Source of the DNA: Arthrinium phaeospermum
Lineage: Eukaryota > Ascomycota > Sordariomycetes > Amphisphaeriales > Apiosporaceae
Assembly (NCBI GenBank): GCA_006503535.1
Contig: QYRS01000006.1
Span: 3,038,001-3,102,000 of the forward strand
DNA: 64,000 bases
Reading direction: 5' to 3'
Position numbers and translations under genes: made by a program. Below, in pieces: positions 31,337 to 43,917 of the stretch; positions within the stretch are counted from its first letter, which is position 1, and the number at the start of each line of letters is the position of its first letter. A model generated the notes under the pieces. The model had not been told where the DNA came from and searched no databases. It saw only the letters and a list, made by a program, of their open reading frames with translations.

Positions 31337-34300
31337 GGTGACGTATTTGGTTGATGGGACAGAAGACGTGTCAATTTTCAAGCCTACGCTGGAGCAACAG
31401 GATCACTTCAATGTGGTTGTTGGAAGCACTGACGATGGCGAGGTCGAGAGTAGAAACGCTGGGCACATCAAAAGATCAGCTGGAGAACGGCGCCCCGTTG
31501 GCTTATGTTCTCCGTCCAGTGGCAAGCAAGCAGCGTGAGCGATGGACGGGTCGGGGTTTGATGAACAGACAGGATGAAGGGGGGGTCGCTTGTACATTGT
31601 GGGTTCTGGCTTCTGCCCTGTACTTGTCCATTCCAAGTGCCGGATCGGACTTTACGTGCATCAATCCATATCTACGACTATCTGCCCGCGAGAGAACGGG
31701 GGATGAACGCAGCTGGTGCGGATTTACTGGACCGTCGACTCTGCTGAACTTTAACGAGCTCGAAATTTACCGGGCAATGATATAATGGAAAACTCTAGCC
31801 AAGAGACAGAAGAACGCAGAATAGAGTTGGGCGTATATCAATTTGATTGATGACCCGGACACTTCGGGGCCGCAGAGCACTCGAGGTACCTGAAGATAGC
31901 GCAGTACCTGCCCTGAACCTGAGCTGTCTATCTGGGGATTAAGGTTGCCGTCCGCCCTTCTAGACCAAGACCAGGGTGGGTGTCAGTGAAAAAAAGCAGG
32001 GTCGGTTGTCGGACCAGTAGCGACACACAGCCAAGGAAAAAAGGCAGTGCGACAAGTGAGTGCCAAGACCAAGCCTGAGTGGGAATAGCGCACCATCTCC
32101 CTCTCCAACAAGACGGTTGACTCCAAGCCACATGCAACTTCGACAGAGACCACGACGACTAATGGGTCGAAACACGGCGATGCTTGCATGCCCTGTAGTC
32201 CAGAACAAATTCCGATGTTGGCCACAGTCTGCCCATGGCGCTGTGTGGCCCTTTTCAGCCGCAACCACCCCATCTATCTCGTTCAGCTTGCCGCAAGCCG
32301 GCTGACTGGCGAGCCACTTCACAGGATTCGATGAGATAGCCAATTGCCATCAAGTCGGCATGGTCCGTTGGTTGGATGTAGATCCGGTAGAGACTCCAAC
32401 TTGTACTGGAGGGAGAGATCATTCGTTCTGGGGGCTCTTCTGGTTGACCTGTTGATTTGCCAGCTGACACAAGGTTCTCGATCCCGTGCTTCACTGCTAA
32501 CAACACCCCTACTGGACTCTAAGGCACGCGTACTGCGATGTCTATTGATCCCTTTGATGGCGAGAACGCTGCTTTTCGTACAGTACTTCCCGTGAATAAT
32601 TGATAGGACAGTTTATCCAATCGGGTATTCCATTCAACGGAATGAACGTTATGCCAATAGCACCAATTGATCCTTGGTATGTACAGTACAGCATAACTTG
32701 GTGGGAGCAGCGTTCTCGCCATCAAGGGGATATATTCACCGGCTTAGTGTGGCCATTGATTATATCGTTCCAACTAGGCGTGCTAAAAGCCAGGTCCTAT
32801 GTATATCGCTTGTGAAAGCCGAGCCCCTTATACTAGGTCATTACCCTGGGTCAACTTGGATGGAGGGTATGTATGGGCAGGCAGTTGGGAAGCCGTGTAG
32901 AGTCTACACGCCCGTACCTCTTTCTGTATTTTTCGTCCACCGATTGGTTCCACCGTCCCCAAGACCTGCAGCCGGATGCTCACTCACAAAATCCAAGCAT
33001 AGGGGTATTTGGTTTGGTCGAAAAGTCGGGGCAGTGCTGCTTACGTTCGCGATCTAGGTCAGCCGCACACCGGAAATAGCACGAATGGGGTGGATCCGTC
33101 AGATAAATATAGTCATGAGTAATTAATGCTTATCCTTGGTTGCCACCGATCTCTTAAGGATATTACGTTGTCTTTGGAAGTATATCGGCGATGGGTTCCG
33201 AAAAGGGGGTATAATCAGTCAGGGGATGATGCATCAAGTCCCCGGTCTGGCAAACGACACAACCACAGATATAATTACCCATTCGCCGTTATTTATGTCA
33301 ATAGATAGCAAGACTGTGGTGCATCTTTGAACTCCGAATCTCTGCCCAGTCTCTCGGAAAGCCTACTGCTAGTAGTTGCAAGGTGGTTCTATCGGGAGCT
33401 GTGCATCGTCGTTGTAACATGACTTCAATCTTATCAGATTTTCATCTGGCTATGAGGGTGAAGACGACAAGCTTAAAAGCGCGAGGAACAGCGTGCATAG
33501 GTAATTTAAGTTGTCTTATGTTGGTGTAGGCAGACTTCTTGAAGTGGCCAGGCATCTAAGATAACCCCGTAGCCATCCTCGATAACTACCGGCAGCAATA
33601 ACAGCCTCGTTGTCACCCACCTCTATCATTTGGGATAGTATCAATAATTGCATGCATTCGGTAACTAGCGACATGTGATTAGAATTGTGTGTAGCTTGTT
33701 TTGTGCTCATATGCATCATGGTGCTATGCGCCGACATATTCCCAAGACTGTATGTACGATACCATTATCAATAGGGGTTACAGAGCGACGATAGAACGAA
33801 GACGCGCCAGGACGTCTGTGTCATCAGTTATTGCTCTCCAAAGCACCTGCTCGGCTGGATGGGACCAATTATGTAGCCAGAGCTTGTCAACAATCTGAAG
33901 GCTGAATGTGTGCTCCATGTAGGTGACTGCAACATGAACTGGTGTTTGTCCGTTTCGTCAAGCGCGTCTGAAGTAGAATTGTTGTCCCATCGCGTCACAC
34001 ATCGTCAGGAGGAGGAAGGCCAACATAGCAAAACCACGCATTCAGAAAAGTACTTACCTAAAGTATCTAATGTGGTAGGTCTCTCTTCAAGCAGAACCCA
34101 CCGGGCGTCTCTCGTACTTGCTCTCTGTTGCACGTTTTGTTCTCCACCCGCAAACGGCAAGAGCAGGAAGAGGCATTTGTGGTCTACTGTTAAGCTAGGT
34201 GCCGAGTCTGGGCAGGTGCTTGTCGAACAATCGCACTGGGTGCTGCAAGCTTGATTCCTTCCTTCCAGACTGATTATTCGACTGTCCTGCCATTTATTAC

Positions 34301-34732
34301 TTGCAGCGCCTACATCTCCCCCAGCCAGTGGTTGTACTCTTTCATGTTTCCCAAGCCAAAGCCCACCTGGCTTGTTTCTTGATTCCATCATCATACAATC
34401 CTCCCGCTGCACTCACTTTTCGGCCATCTGATTTCTATTTCTAGGAAAGAGGACATCTTCTCTGTTCAGTGCGGGCAAGAAGTCTCCTCATCTTGGACTT
34501 AGCGACACCACACACCTCACAGGGCACCTGCAACCTTCTTTGCCCCTAGGCTACGTCCATCGCCAATAGCATCGCCGCCGCTGCTGCCATCTATACTTGT
34601 AAGTAATCCCATTCCAGCCAACCTACCTTGAACCAATGTATTTACTCCAGGAAATTTTGCAGGAACAATCTGAGTGAGACCATTTGCCCATTTCTTGTGT
34701 CTTTGTGACCCGCCCCACCAGTTTGTTACTTG
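31337..34732. other. gene-free region upstream of the bZIP gene and of the 34.7 kb gene
   Basis: These 3.4 kb hold two divergent promoters and no recognisable gene. Toward the right, a GTAAGT at 34599 with CAG at 34648-34650 or 34660-34662 suggests a leader intron for the following gene. A 20-bp perfect inverted repeat is listed separately. Other open frames are short and without domains. Confidence 0.55.
32554..32725. repeat. inverted repeat with 20-bp perfect arms
   Basis: TTGATGGCGAGAACGCTGCT at 32554-32573 is exactly the reverse complement of 32706-32725. The outer flanks CCT (left) and AGGG (right) extend the pairing imperfectly. The arms are separated by 132 bp, which holds the related motifs GTACAGTAC near the left arm and TGTACAGTAC near the right arm. 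No target-site duplication is obvious. It could be a small foldback element, a MITE remnant or a regulatory palindrome. Confidence 0.6.
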
Positions 34733-36124
34733 ATGTTGGGAAACCTCAACGCAGTCATGGATACATCAAAGCAACCACGACAGATCCCCCAAGTCTACAC
34801 TACCGTGGGCTCCATCTATAACCCAAGTGCAGCGCCTCTCCAGCCTCCCACCCGAAGAGGTCGGCCTGTCAAGTGGCCACAGCACAACGAGCTGACCACC
34901 ACCAGATCTTCCCTCTCTGGCCTGTCACTGGCGCATCAGGCACGATCCCCGTCTAACACTGCTACTACACGCAATCTACTACATTACTCCCCTCTACAGC
35001 AGAACTCGGAGCGAGCCGTCAGTCCCATAACCAGCGCCTCAGACTCCTTTGCCCGGATGCCTTTCACTGGCTCGCAGTCCGCTCAGGACCCTACCGATAG
35101 CCACGGGAACATGGAGCTGGACGACGGCGAGGATGACGCAGGCGAGTCGGCTGAGAAGTTGAAGGGGATGTCCGTCAAGACTCTGACAAATCTGGCTTCC
35201 TATCCGAACCCTATGCAGAAACAGGCACAGAAGTACCTTTCACGAGCACGCCCAGCAGCTAACACTCTGGCCACTCTACGAGGCGCTCGATCCGATCCTG
35301 CAGGACTTCTTCAGTCAGACGGCACCAGCGAGTACCCACCCAAGCCTATGACACGGCCTATGTTTAACTCGATACTTGCCAAGGGTCCTGGAGCTCCCCA
35401 GCCGTTGACAGCCGGGCCCCCGGGCCCTCGTAGGTTCAAGTCATCAGCCAACGAACAATCCTCGGGCCAACTAGCCTCAGCGTACCCACAGTCACGGACC
35501 CAGCTTGAAAGCATGACGGCTTCGAAGGTTGCAACCCAGCAAATATCGAGACCTTGGGGCCACGGCAACTCTGCGCCGCCCCAACAGGATCCCGCGGCAG
35601 ACTCGGTCAAGGCGGTTATAAAGGAATCGGAACGTCGCAAGATTGCTGACAGCTTGACCCCCAAGCAAGCGGCAAAGTACTACCCCCAAGATCTTCCACA
35701 AGACTTCGACTACACGACCAGTGGTTATGCCCCCAATTGGCAGAACGAGTACCCTTTGAACCGATTTGGCTTGCCAAAGCGACAACCCATGGAGCTTACC
35801 CCGAAAGAAGAGGAGGCACGCAGAGCAACGAACAACGAACTCTGGTATGCCGGTAGTGATATGATGGGCAAGAGTGTGGCTGAGGCTGGCCTTGAGAAGA
35901 ATCGTAGAGACCTTGAGCGAACCATTGGAATACACTCCGAGCCACACCAAAAGGGCAGAAGAGAATACCGCAAGCTCACGGTCGAGGAGGCAACCCGCTT
36001 ACCGGCGAGCGAGCACTCGGCTCCTCTCATCAGCATGCTTTACCAGACCCTTCTCAACCATCCCGAGTTCAACAAGGACTCAAAACTCCCCAAGTTTCCT
36101 GATCACCCCGCCTACAAGTGGTAA
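34733..36124 (+). CDS. uncharacterised fungal protein
   Basis: This single exon encodes 463 residues from ATG 34733. The next in-frame ATG at 34757 (MDTSKQPRQIPQ) is a credible alternative. No known domain is recognised. The first 140 residues are disordered (Ser, Thr, Pro, Gln) with a basic RRGRPVKWP patch that resembles an AT-hook core (RGRP). An acidic run (LDDGEDDAGES) and a short helical segment (LKGMSVKTLTNLASYPNPMQKQAQKYL) follow. The C-terminal 150 residues look folded: KIADSLTPKQAAKYYPQDLPQDFDY, NRFGLPKRQPM, TNNELWYAGSDMMGKS, and an ordered end ISMLYQTLLNHPEF. The long open frame in a moderate-GC region and this structured C-terminus support a real gene. A nuclear role is only a guess from the basic patch. 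Confidence 0.8.
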   Translation: MLGNLNAVMDTSKQPRQIPQVYTTVGSIYNPSAAPLQPPTRRGRPVKWPQHNELTTTRSSLSGLSLAHQARSPSNTATTRNLLHYSPLQQNSERAVSPITSASDSFARMPFTGSQSAQDPTDSHGNMELDDGEDDAGESAEKLKGMSVKTLTNLASYPNPMQKQAQKYLSRARPAANTLATLRGARSDPAGLLQSDGTSEYPPKPMTRPMFNSILAKGPGAPQPLTAGPPGPRRFKSSANEQSSGQLASAYPQSRTQLESMTASKVATQQISRPWGHGNSAPPQQDPAADSVKAVIKESERRKIADSLTPKQAAKYYPQDLPQDFDYTTSGYAPNWQNEYPLNRFGLPKRQPMELTPKEEEARRATNNELWYAGSDMMGKSVAEAGLEKNRRDLERTIGIHSEPHQKGRREYRKLTVEEATRLPASEHSAPLISMLYQTLLNHPEFNKDSKLPKFPDHPAYKW

Positions 36125-38333
36125 ACAAGTACATCATGTGTGGTTTCCCTCATATGTGGACGGTATCACTTCACGCGTTCGGAATGAGACTCGGAATGCC
36201 AGACTGGAACAATGCAGAAACGAGTTTCGCGACTCGATAATTGGAGAGGGAGGTTTTTCTTTTGGCCAACCGACGCGGTGCTGAGTTGGCTTGATTGACC
36301 TTGGTATAATTCTTGGGACACGCCCCCTGTTCACGCCATCTGATGGCGAATAATAGGCGTTGCCTATTTTTACCTCATGTCGTCGAGACCACAGTACCTT
36401 CGGGGACCATACACATACATCACAGCGCCTAGCCGACATGGAAGTCGAATTCCCCAAAGAAACCTCGACATGCCGGTTTTATACATTGAATTCTGGATGA
36501 TTTCTCTCGGGAGACTAGTACCACGAAGAAACCAGTCATAGACTGGCAAGTATAGATGGTTTGGACCTGTTGCATTGGAATTCATGGCAAAGCGAGTCAC
36601 AGTTGGCCCGAGGAATCAATGAGCATAAAACACAGCTTCGGGGGTATTTTTGTAATATTCCCTCATCAGTTCAGTAGTAGTTATAGGCTGAATGTGAGCA
36701 TTGATTTTGGAGTTTTGACATATAGAGTCCGTGACGCTTGCTCTGTGCTACTAAAATCTTGTTGGGCCGATAGTTAACCCAAATGTAGGAGCAGAGTCAG
36801 CTAAGCAGATGAGGGCTTTTATACTGTTAACCCATTCTCGAAGAGAGATTGGTGAACCTGTTGCTATTGAAAACGCTACATCCTTTCAGTTGTAGCTGGC
36901 GCTCTTGACTACAGCGAATACATGATGAACGGTTTCCAACCGTCGTTGCCGGCAGTGGTGAAATCGTGCCCTATGCCTGCGAGACAACGTTTGTAGTCTG
37001 AGCTTAATCGTCGTCGCCTCCCATCGAAGAATCCGACAACCTTCTGTTCGCCCGTCAAGTTTCCTAGGGAGACTCGCCGGCGCCGGTACGTGTGGGGGTT
37101 AAGATCCATGATCTCCATCAACGACAAACGGCGAAACCGCCTACCGGGGTGGGTCAGTTTGGATGGTGGCCTGAAGCACGACACAGAGCAGCGCGGCATC
37201 TAAAGGTTAGCAGTAGCAGCTTGACTTGATCGCTCATCCGAGGGGGGGCCAATACCAGCACCACGGGAACGACCGGCACACAGAGTTGGGCATGCCAATA
37301 CGGATACCTGCATCATCTGCCTGAAATCAGGTTCGTTCGGGTCGCACCGCCAGATTTTGGACTTGGTATAAGGCTCCTCCGCATATCGACGTATGACAGC
37401 GGTTGGCAGAAGTTACACATGGGATGAATGTCAAGGGACACATGCATAAGATTAGACTTGCCAGAGTTTCCATTCGTATCTACTCCAGGGTATGGATCCC
37501 GTGATCCACATCTTGATCCTGACCAAATACAAATAATGCAACAAACTAGCAAAGGACCCCTTCCTCTGTTGCTAATTGGAATTTTTCCACCTGACACCGG
37601 CATCTTAACAGTGTGACACAGAAATAACACAACTTCTTCACCAAGAATCGGTTCCAAAGATAAATCTTCTTTCAACGACAACAACAGAGAGCCCATGTTG
37701 CTCTTCTGGACTTCAAGAACCCAGCACCAAAAAAAGTGTAAGCTCTGCTTTCCATGCCAAGCTCGCTCCAACTCGCGCGGCTGTTTATTTTCTTCTGCTT
37801 GCCTGCCAAAAAAAGGTTCGAGTTTCGCATGTCACTAAAGCAACCGCAAAAAGCAAATCCTAATGCAAGGAGAGGCCTCGGAAAGAAGAAAGGCGGCGAA
37901 ACAAGAAGTAGAAAAGTAAAGAAAAGAGGATAAAAGGAATCTGGCCGCCGTGGGCCCTCATGTTCTGCGTTCCAGCAGTTTGGTGACTGTCTAAGACATG
38001 AAAAAGGGAAGGGAAAAGGAAATGGTATCGTTGCGGCCAAAGCCGCCTCCCTGAGTATGTAGGTGGCATTAGATAAAAGCCTTCCAACATCGCTCAAAAT
38101 GAGCGAGCGCAGAATGGCCCAGGATGATGTATTCATCCACAATAGGGGCGCAACCAAGAAGTCGGAAGGACTGAAGGGGTATGAGTTGTAAAGAACCGGA
38201 AACGCAATTGCTGAGAAGGCAAGGAGGACCGCTAGGCATGCGGATGGCGGATGTAGCTGGCAGTTACCCAAGAGGGCGGGTGGCTCCGAAGTAAAGGGAG
38301 CTCACGCAAGCAGCATCACTTATTCGCGAGACC
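36125..38333. other. gene-free region, convergent side of the septin gene
   Basis: These 2.2 kb contain no supported gene. Minus-strand open frames of 199 codons (37672-38271) and 152 codons (37313-37771) lack domains and contain low-complexity runs (FPFPFPFP), so they are judged to be 3'-flank sequence. Confidence 0.55.
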
Positions 38334-40050
38334 CTAGCGACGACGGACCGAAGGATTGTGCTGCTTGAGCCGGCTCGTTCTCCAGCCCTCGTACCATTGC
38401 TCCCGGCTCAGCTCACGGAGATCGCCGCGCCAATCGCCAAAGACGGCATCCTTGAGCTTAGTAAAGTCGCAGTGCTCCTCGTTGTACGGATCGGCGAAAC
38501 CCCATGGGAACTTTCGGCCAATGACACCAGGCTCATAGATGTCAGGGCTGATGATGGACATGGGAATTACTCCAACTTCCTCGCTTTCCTCCACGGATGG
38601 CTTACTCCGGTGTCCCGAGGCAGTAGAGCGTCGCTTCGATTTGGGGGACGACGAGCTGCCCTGAATGGGGAGGCCATCCTCGTTCTCACCCTCGTCACTC
38701 TCGGCTTCATTCGACGTCTTGTCGTCGTAGGCACCCTCATCATCATCCTCGTCCTCATCACCTTCGTCGATTCTGCTAGAATCCGGCGTGTCGTCGTCGG
38801 CCTCCAGACCGAGGGCCTCGAGGGGATCCATGTTGGATTTCTTCAGGCTCGCCATAACCGTCTTTTTGAGTACCGACATGTGAGCTGAGGTGATGGTATC
38901 GGCCTTGGAAATGACTGGGATAATGGTGGTCTTGCCCTGCAGGATTCGCATGACCTGAAGATCCAGATCCTCGTCGAGCCCACCAACAATGCGCGAAGCA
39001 TCTTCGTGTTTGCCACCGCGGCCGTTCATTGTCGAAGTGGACTTGGCAGCAGAGATGTTGCGGTCCAGCCTGGCGGGGTCAAGGATCAGGAAGACTGCAT
39101 GGATGTGCGTATCCTGTACGCCCGGCGATCTTATCACCTTCATCTCTTCAGTGAACGTCTCCTCGAATTTGCTCTCCATGAAAGCCGACATTTCCCGCAA
39201 CTGCAAATCAACCACATTCTTCTCTAGACCCTCGGAATCCCACAGGGTCAAACCAACTCGTTCGCCGTCTATTTCGCTCTCTACATAGTGAGGGATGAAG
39301 TTGCCGGACGAAGCACCTTTGGCAACGAACTCCTCGTCGATCTCGGTTGCTCGTTGTGAGCGTTTCTTGGGCGGCAGAGCCAGGGCAGTTTTGAGAAATT
39401 CGAGAAACGACGTCTTTCCAGAGCCCCGTGTGCCAACAATTAGGATGCTAGAGCACGACGTTAGCTAAACAGAACAGCCATACAGGGTGTTGTCTAGCTT
39501 AATTACAAAGCTGATAAACCAGGACGCCGACTTACTTGAATGGAGTAGGATCTTTCCGTCTGCGGACCCTTCTGGGGCTGTTGACCGTGCTGACGGCGCT
39601 GCTAGCATAGCTATACCGGCCACGATGGGTCATGCTCTCCGTCCGGGCATACGGGTCGACATAGTTGGTGGGGGGCATCGGCGGCACCGGTGGTGCTACC
39701 GAGGACATGGAGGGGCGACCAGGGTCCATTGAGGTCCGACCGGAGGGAGGGTATTGGTGTCGAAGTTGCTGCTGGTATTGGGAGGTAGGATGATAGGAGT
39801 GTGGATGTGTATGTTCTGCCCTGCCTGAGACTATTGCGAGAGAGTCTGGACGCATGTCACCTCCAAATGATTGCAATTCGGGAGGGTGTGCACCATTGTA
39901 GAGATCGGGAAGGCGCGGTGGAGACTTGGGAATGGCTTCCCTTTGCTGCTGGTCCTTCTGATGCTGTTTCCGTCCTCCCTTGCCCAGGTCACCGGATTTG
40001 CTACGACGAAGTAGCATTCCGAAACTGGAGCGGCGAGGCGGCTCGCTCAT
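38334..40050 (-). CDS. septin, AspE-like (filamentous-fungal type)
   Basis: Exons on the minus strand are 39536-40050 and 38334-39447, giving 542 residues. The 88-nt intron (GTAAGT to CTAG) joins just before the P-loop. The ATG at 40050 has A at -3. A weaker in-frame ATG lies at 40089. Residues 1-170 are disordered and basic/Pro-rich. The G domain has G1 GTRGSGKTS (177-185), G3 DSEG (242-245) and a G4-like SKAD (about 350). After G4 there is a strongly acidic insert (runs of Asp/Glu, about 386-425) and a Ser/Lys stretch before the conserved PWGFADPYNEEHCDFTKLKD. Septins form filaments at septa and branch points. AspE-type septins occur in filamentous fungi but not in yeasts and lack the usual long C-terminal coiled coil, as here. 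Confidence 0.87.
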
Positions 40051-43000
40051 AGTTATACTCTGCTGAGGTAGTGTAGGTTGTGGGGGCATAAACCCGTAAG
40101 TTTCAGCCCAGAAGCAACGTTCGGTCCTTGGTGGTATTCGAAAGTCGCTCGCGTAGGGCTACCTGCTTCCGTACTACTGCACTGCGCTGACGTATTGAAG
40201 CCGCTTAACTGCACGAGAGAGCGCGTTGGCGGAGGATTGATCCAGCACAATTACCGATGTTTTCAGACAATGACGAAATAACGCAGAGGATCGTAACTCT
40301 CTTTCCTTGCAGCATAAACCATGAACGAACGTGTCTTAGTCTTATTCCTTTGTACTTTGTCGTTTGCCCAAACCCCTGTAGGTGCTTTGTGAGGGCTCGT
40401 GGGTTATGCAAGAGCGTCCAAAAAGGCAAGACAGCCCAGCTGATGACTTGCAGAAAGTTTAAAATCTGCTCGGTGAAGGTGTTATGAGATCGAATGGCAA
40501 GCAGCGATCTAGAAAGTTCAACGCCGCCTGCAACTGGTTCAAGAAACCGAAGCTGTTCACTGGGAGATATCGGGTTGGCGCATAGGCAGGCACAATTCGA
40601 CTCGTTAGGTGCTTCAGAAGGCCTCGGGAGTTGGGCGACGATACCAGCAATTGGAACCAGCGCTGAAAGTCTGTATGCGACGGGTTTGTTTGGTGCTCGG
40701 AAGCCCTGGAATCTGCATCAAGTCAGTCACTCTGCCTAGGTAAAAGCGATGATCAACAACGGCAATCCGTGTCTCTGATCGCACACCACTAGTTTGAACG
40801 GCTGGAAGGACTAGTTGGTGATTGGTGATCAGGTGGATGTCTCTCCTCCATCTCACCACTGTTGGTTCCAGTGGTGAACATGTTTGTCTCTCCTCTCTCT
40901 CCTCGCCCGCGCCCAGAGCCATTGGCTCGGTAGGGCTGGTTTGCAACATGAATGCATTCCTCCAGCAGCTCCACTCAGAGCAGATGGAAGCGCAAGACAC
41001 GATCTGGTACTGCATCTCGTGATGCGCATCCTCTATGGAACAGTCTACAATGTATTGTGGAGTAGGATAGTATGCATCTCTCGGTAGTGTGATGTAGAGA
41101 AGGATGCGACCACTTTCTCGTGGCCTTGTCTCTTTGCGCGCATTTGAGGTTTGGATGGCATCGAACCTTGGGAAGGAGCTCTCTGCCATGCACACGTCGG
41201 GACGAACTTGGCGTGCAGAGTCAAATTGAGGAGAGAGCCAGAGCCACGCGGCAGGAGGATGCAACGTAGGAAAAGAAATCGGGTGAAGCACCAACCTTGA
41301 GAGATAAGAGGCGTGTTTGCGCAACCTGCTGCTGAAAGCCGAGGGGGGCGGGTTGCTGTGGACGCAGCACCAACTATAAGCACCAAAGGCAAATGTGGTG
41401 ACCGAGAGACGACAACAACGGCAGTGACGTTCGTTTGTTCACAACCGCTAGGGTTTGTGTGGGAATTCCGACAGATGCGATTCGCGGATTGGTAGAAAGA
41501 AAACAGTCGAGACAGCGACGACGAGGGGGGGAAAGAAACGAACGAGATAGATGCAGGTTTCAGATGCAAGCAGTGTTCCTGTCTACTACCGCTATGTAAT
41601 AGCTCTCCGTCCTAAGCAACCTTAGCACGGGACCCTAGCCTGGACTGGGGTGGGCGATTTTGTTTGTACCGTAGATTGCGGAGGGCCTGCGTTGAATTGC
41701 GCTGACGGGGTGCAGGTGGTTCGGTTCAACGTGCAGTTCGGACACCAGAGCTTCTAGATTGAGCCAACCCACTCGATGGGCTGATTCACCTCCGTGCGGT
41801 CGTAGCCAGCGGGTAGAATAAGAGAGCAGGCAAGAGAGAGGTCTGTGTTGCGGGAGACCACCTACTACTACATAAGTAAGAAGCGTATCTTTTTGCTTCG
41901 CTAGCTTAGGGAATGTGGTTGGAACAGCCAGTCTCTCTCTTGGTTTCTTCCAGTTTTTGTCTTGCTTACGGCTTCGTCAAGGAAGTCCTCTCGAGGAAGA
42001 AGAGGGTGAGCGAATGGGCATCTCATCTCTCCAATTCGAGCAATTCGAGGGAAAAAAGGAGGGAAGACCGGTGGAGTACGTATCACTGGAGGGTACTCCG
42101 TATGCCCATGATCCCAGACAGGCTTGGCCCACAGCTTTCTTTGGCGCCCACGTCCCTTCTTCTTCTTGCACGGGTCAATCAATCGGTTCTTGGGATTGGA
42201 CCAGAGGAAAATAAGAAATGTTCCGAAGAACGACGTCCGGGGTGTCGCGTTTGCCTACAGTGTGGGAGGACACCACCACCTCCCCTCCTCAGCTGCCCGA
42301 TGAAGCAAACCTGGTTGAGTGGTAGTTGACGCACGCGACTGTGATACGGCCGCTGGATTTGCAAAGGACTGGGCAGGAGTTGACGAGAGTTGCAATGCAG
42401 TCTTCCAGCCACGTGCTAGCTACGTGTACATAGTATCACCAACGGGACCGTCTAGAGTGCTGATATTGTTTACTTTGGCGCATCCTAACCGGAGAGGCTA
42501 TTTTAGTACCTAGTAGGCAAGTATTCCCACCACCACGCGATGCGCTGCCCCTCCATCCCTGGCGTCTAAGTCATCAGATCAGATGTTTTCTCCCCAGCTG
42601 CTAAAACTAATTTCTGCAAATAGTAAACAGCGCCGTCTAAACTTCGAACTCTGCTGCGGCTCAATATACAGGATGCCACATGACAATCAATAGCAATAAG
42701 CATATGAGACTCGCCATTGGACAGAAGGCCGTCGCCCCGAGGATACCAGCTTGTACGAGCGCGCAAGCAGCCGAAGCTCTCCGCAGTAGCGTCCAGCGAT
42801 AGGTATTTACATGCAGTCAGCAGTATCCAATCTGCCGTATACGCACTGTACCTACATCGACTTGCGGCATCCGAAGGCATTCGATCAAAGGATTCTGTCT
42901 CCGGTCAAGCCCCTTTCAAATTTACAGGCCCCCGAGATTGAAGGAATCCACAACTCTGGAGAGGGCCTGCGAGCAACCCTGGACCCCTGGTCAATGCCTG

Positions 43001-43917
43001 CTGGAATGGGACCAATTAACGCATCTTATCGATATCCTTGTTTCAAGTTTCAGGATTTCCAAGCTTTCCCATCAGTCAATAGGTAGGATGCGCGGCGGTT
43101 CATCCAACAACCCAACCCGTTGAGCCCGATGGCCCAATCAGTATCGATCACATGCGCCTTCGAATATAAACATCATCTGGGAGCATGAACAAGCAATCCC
43201 GTACAGTACCAGAAAAACAAAAGTGCAGCAAATGCATCATCGTTGACCTCAAGCATCAAAATTGGGCAGAAAGACGAGAGAACACCTGGTCAAGGAGGGC
43301 AGCAGGCAAGGGAGCGCGCACACTCTAGGATGGGGCTCCATTTCATCTTACCAACATGAAAGAACCCACTCAATTAGGTGATATGCCATGATGGATATTT
43401 GATGGTACCTGCATTAGTTCGAATGCAGTCACCGGCCCAGACGTCCCTTCTTGGTGGAACCCTTCGCCCACAGGCCCCTCAAAGCTATAAACAGCAAATG
43501 GCCCGTAACCATCGCGGGCCAATCTTGCAGGTACCTTAGATATGAGCAGTCGCCCGGCATCCGAAAGAAGGATCATCTACCAAGTGCGCGGCCTTTTGGA
43601 TGCTCAAGGCTCAGTGATAGATCTATGCACGCAAACCTCGTTTATACGCCGACCGGATGAAACTTGCTGCCCCTAAATTCCACGGGTAGATCGTTCGGGC
43701 CTGCGACGTAGCAGAACTGCAGCTTTCCGTGTAACTAACTCCCCAGGTTGAACCATGACATGTAAAATGCAGGATTTAATATGCAATGCACACAATTGAG
43801 GCGACAACAACTGTGCTGGTTCTGAGTGGTATCATGCTCTATCGCCTTCTATCTGTTATGTATATCTATACACGCCCCTACCAAGGCAGAAGCAGGAACG
43901 CCTCATTTTCGCGGATT
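40051..43917. other. gene-free region of 3.9 kb
   Basis: No supported gene was found. Several open frames (for example 40614-41324 and 41045-41569, both minus) have no domain, and low-complexity or random composition. The septin promoter should lie at the left edge. The right part (about 43100-43900) is the 3' flank of the ABC1-type gene. Confidence 0.55.

Noticed and set aside
37672..38271. 199-codon minus-strand frame downstream of the septin gene
   Set aside because: It contains FPFPFPFP-type low complexity from a T/C-rich tract and lies where the septin 3' flank is expected.
40614..41324. 236-codon minus-strand frame upstream of the septin gene
   Set aside because: No recognisable domain or conserved pattern. 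The composition looks random.
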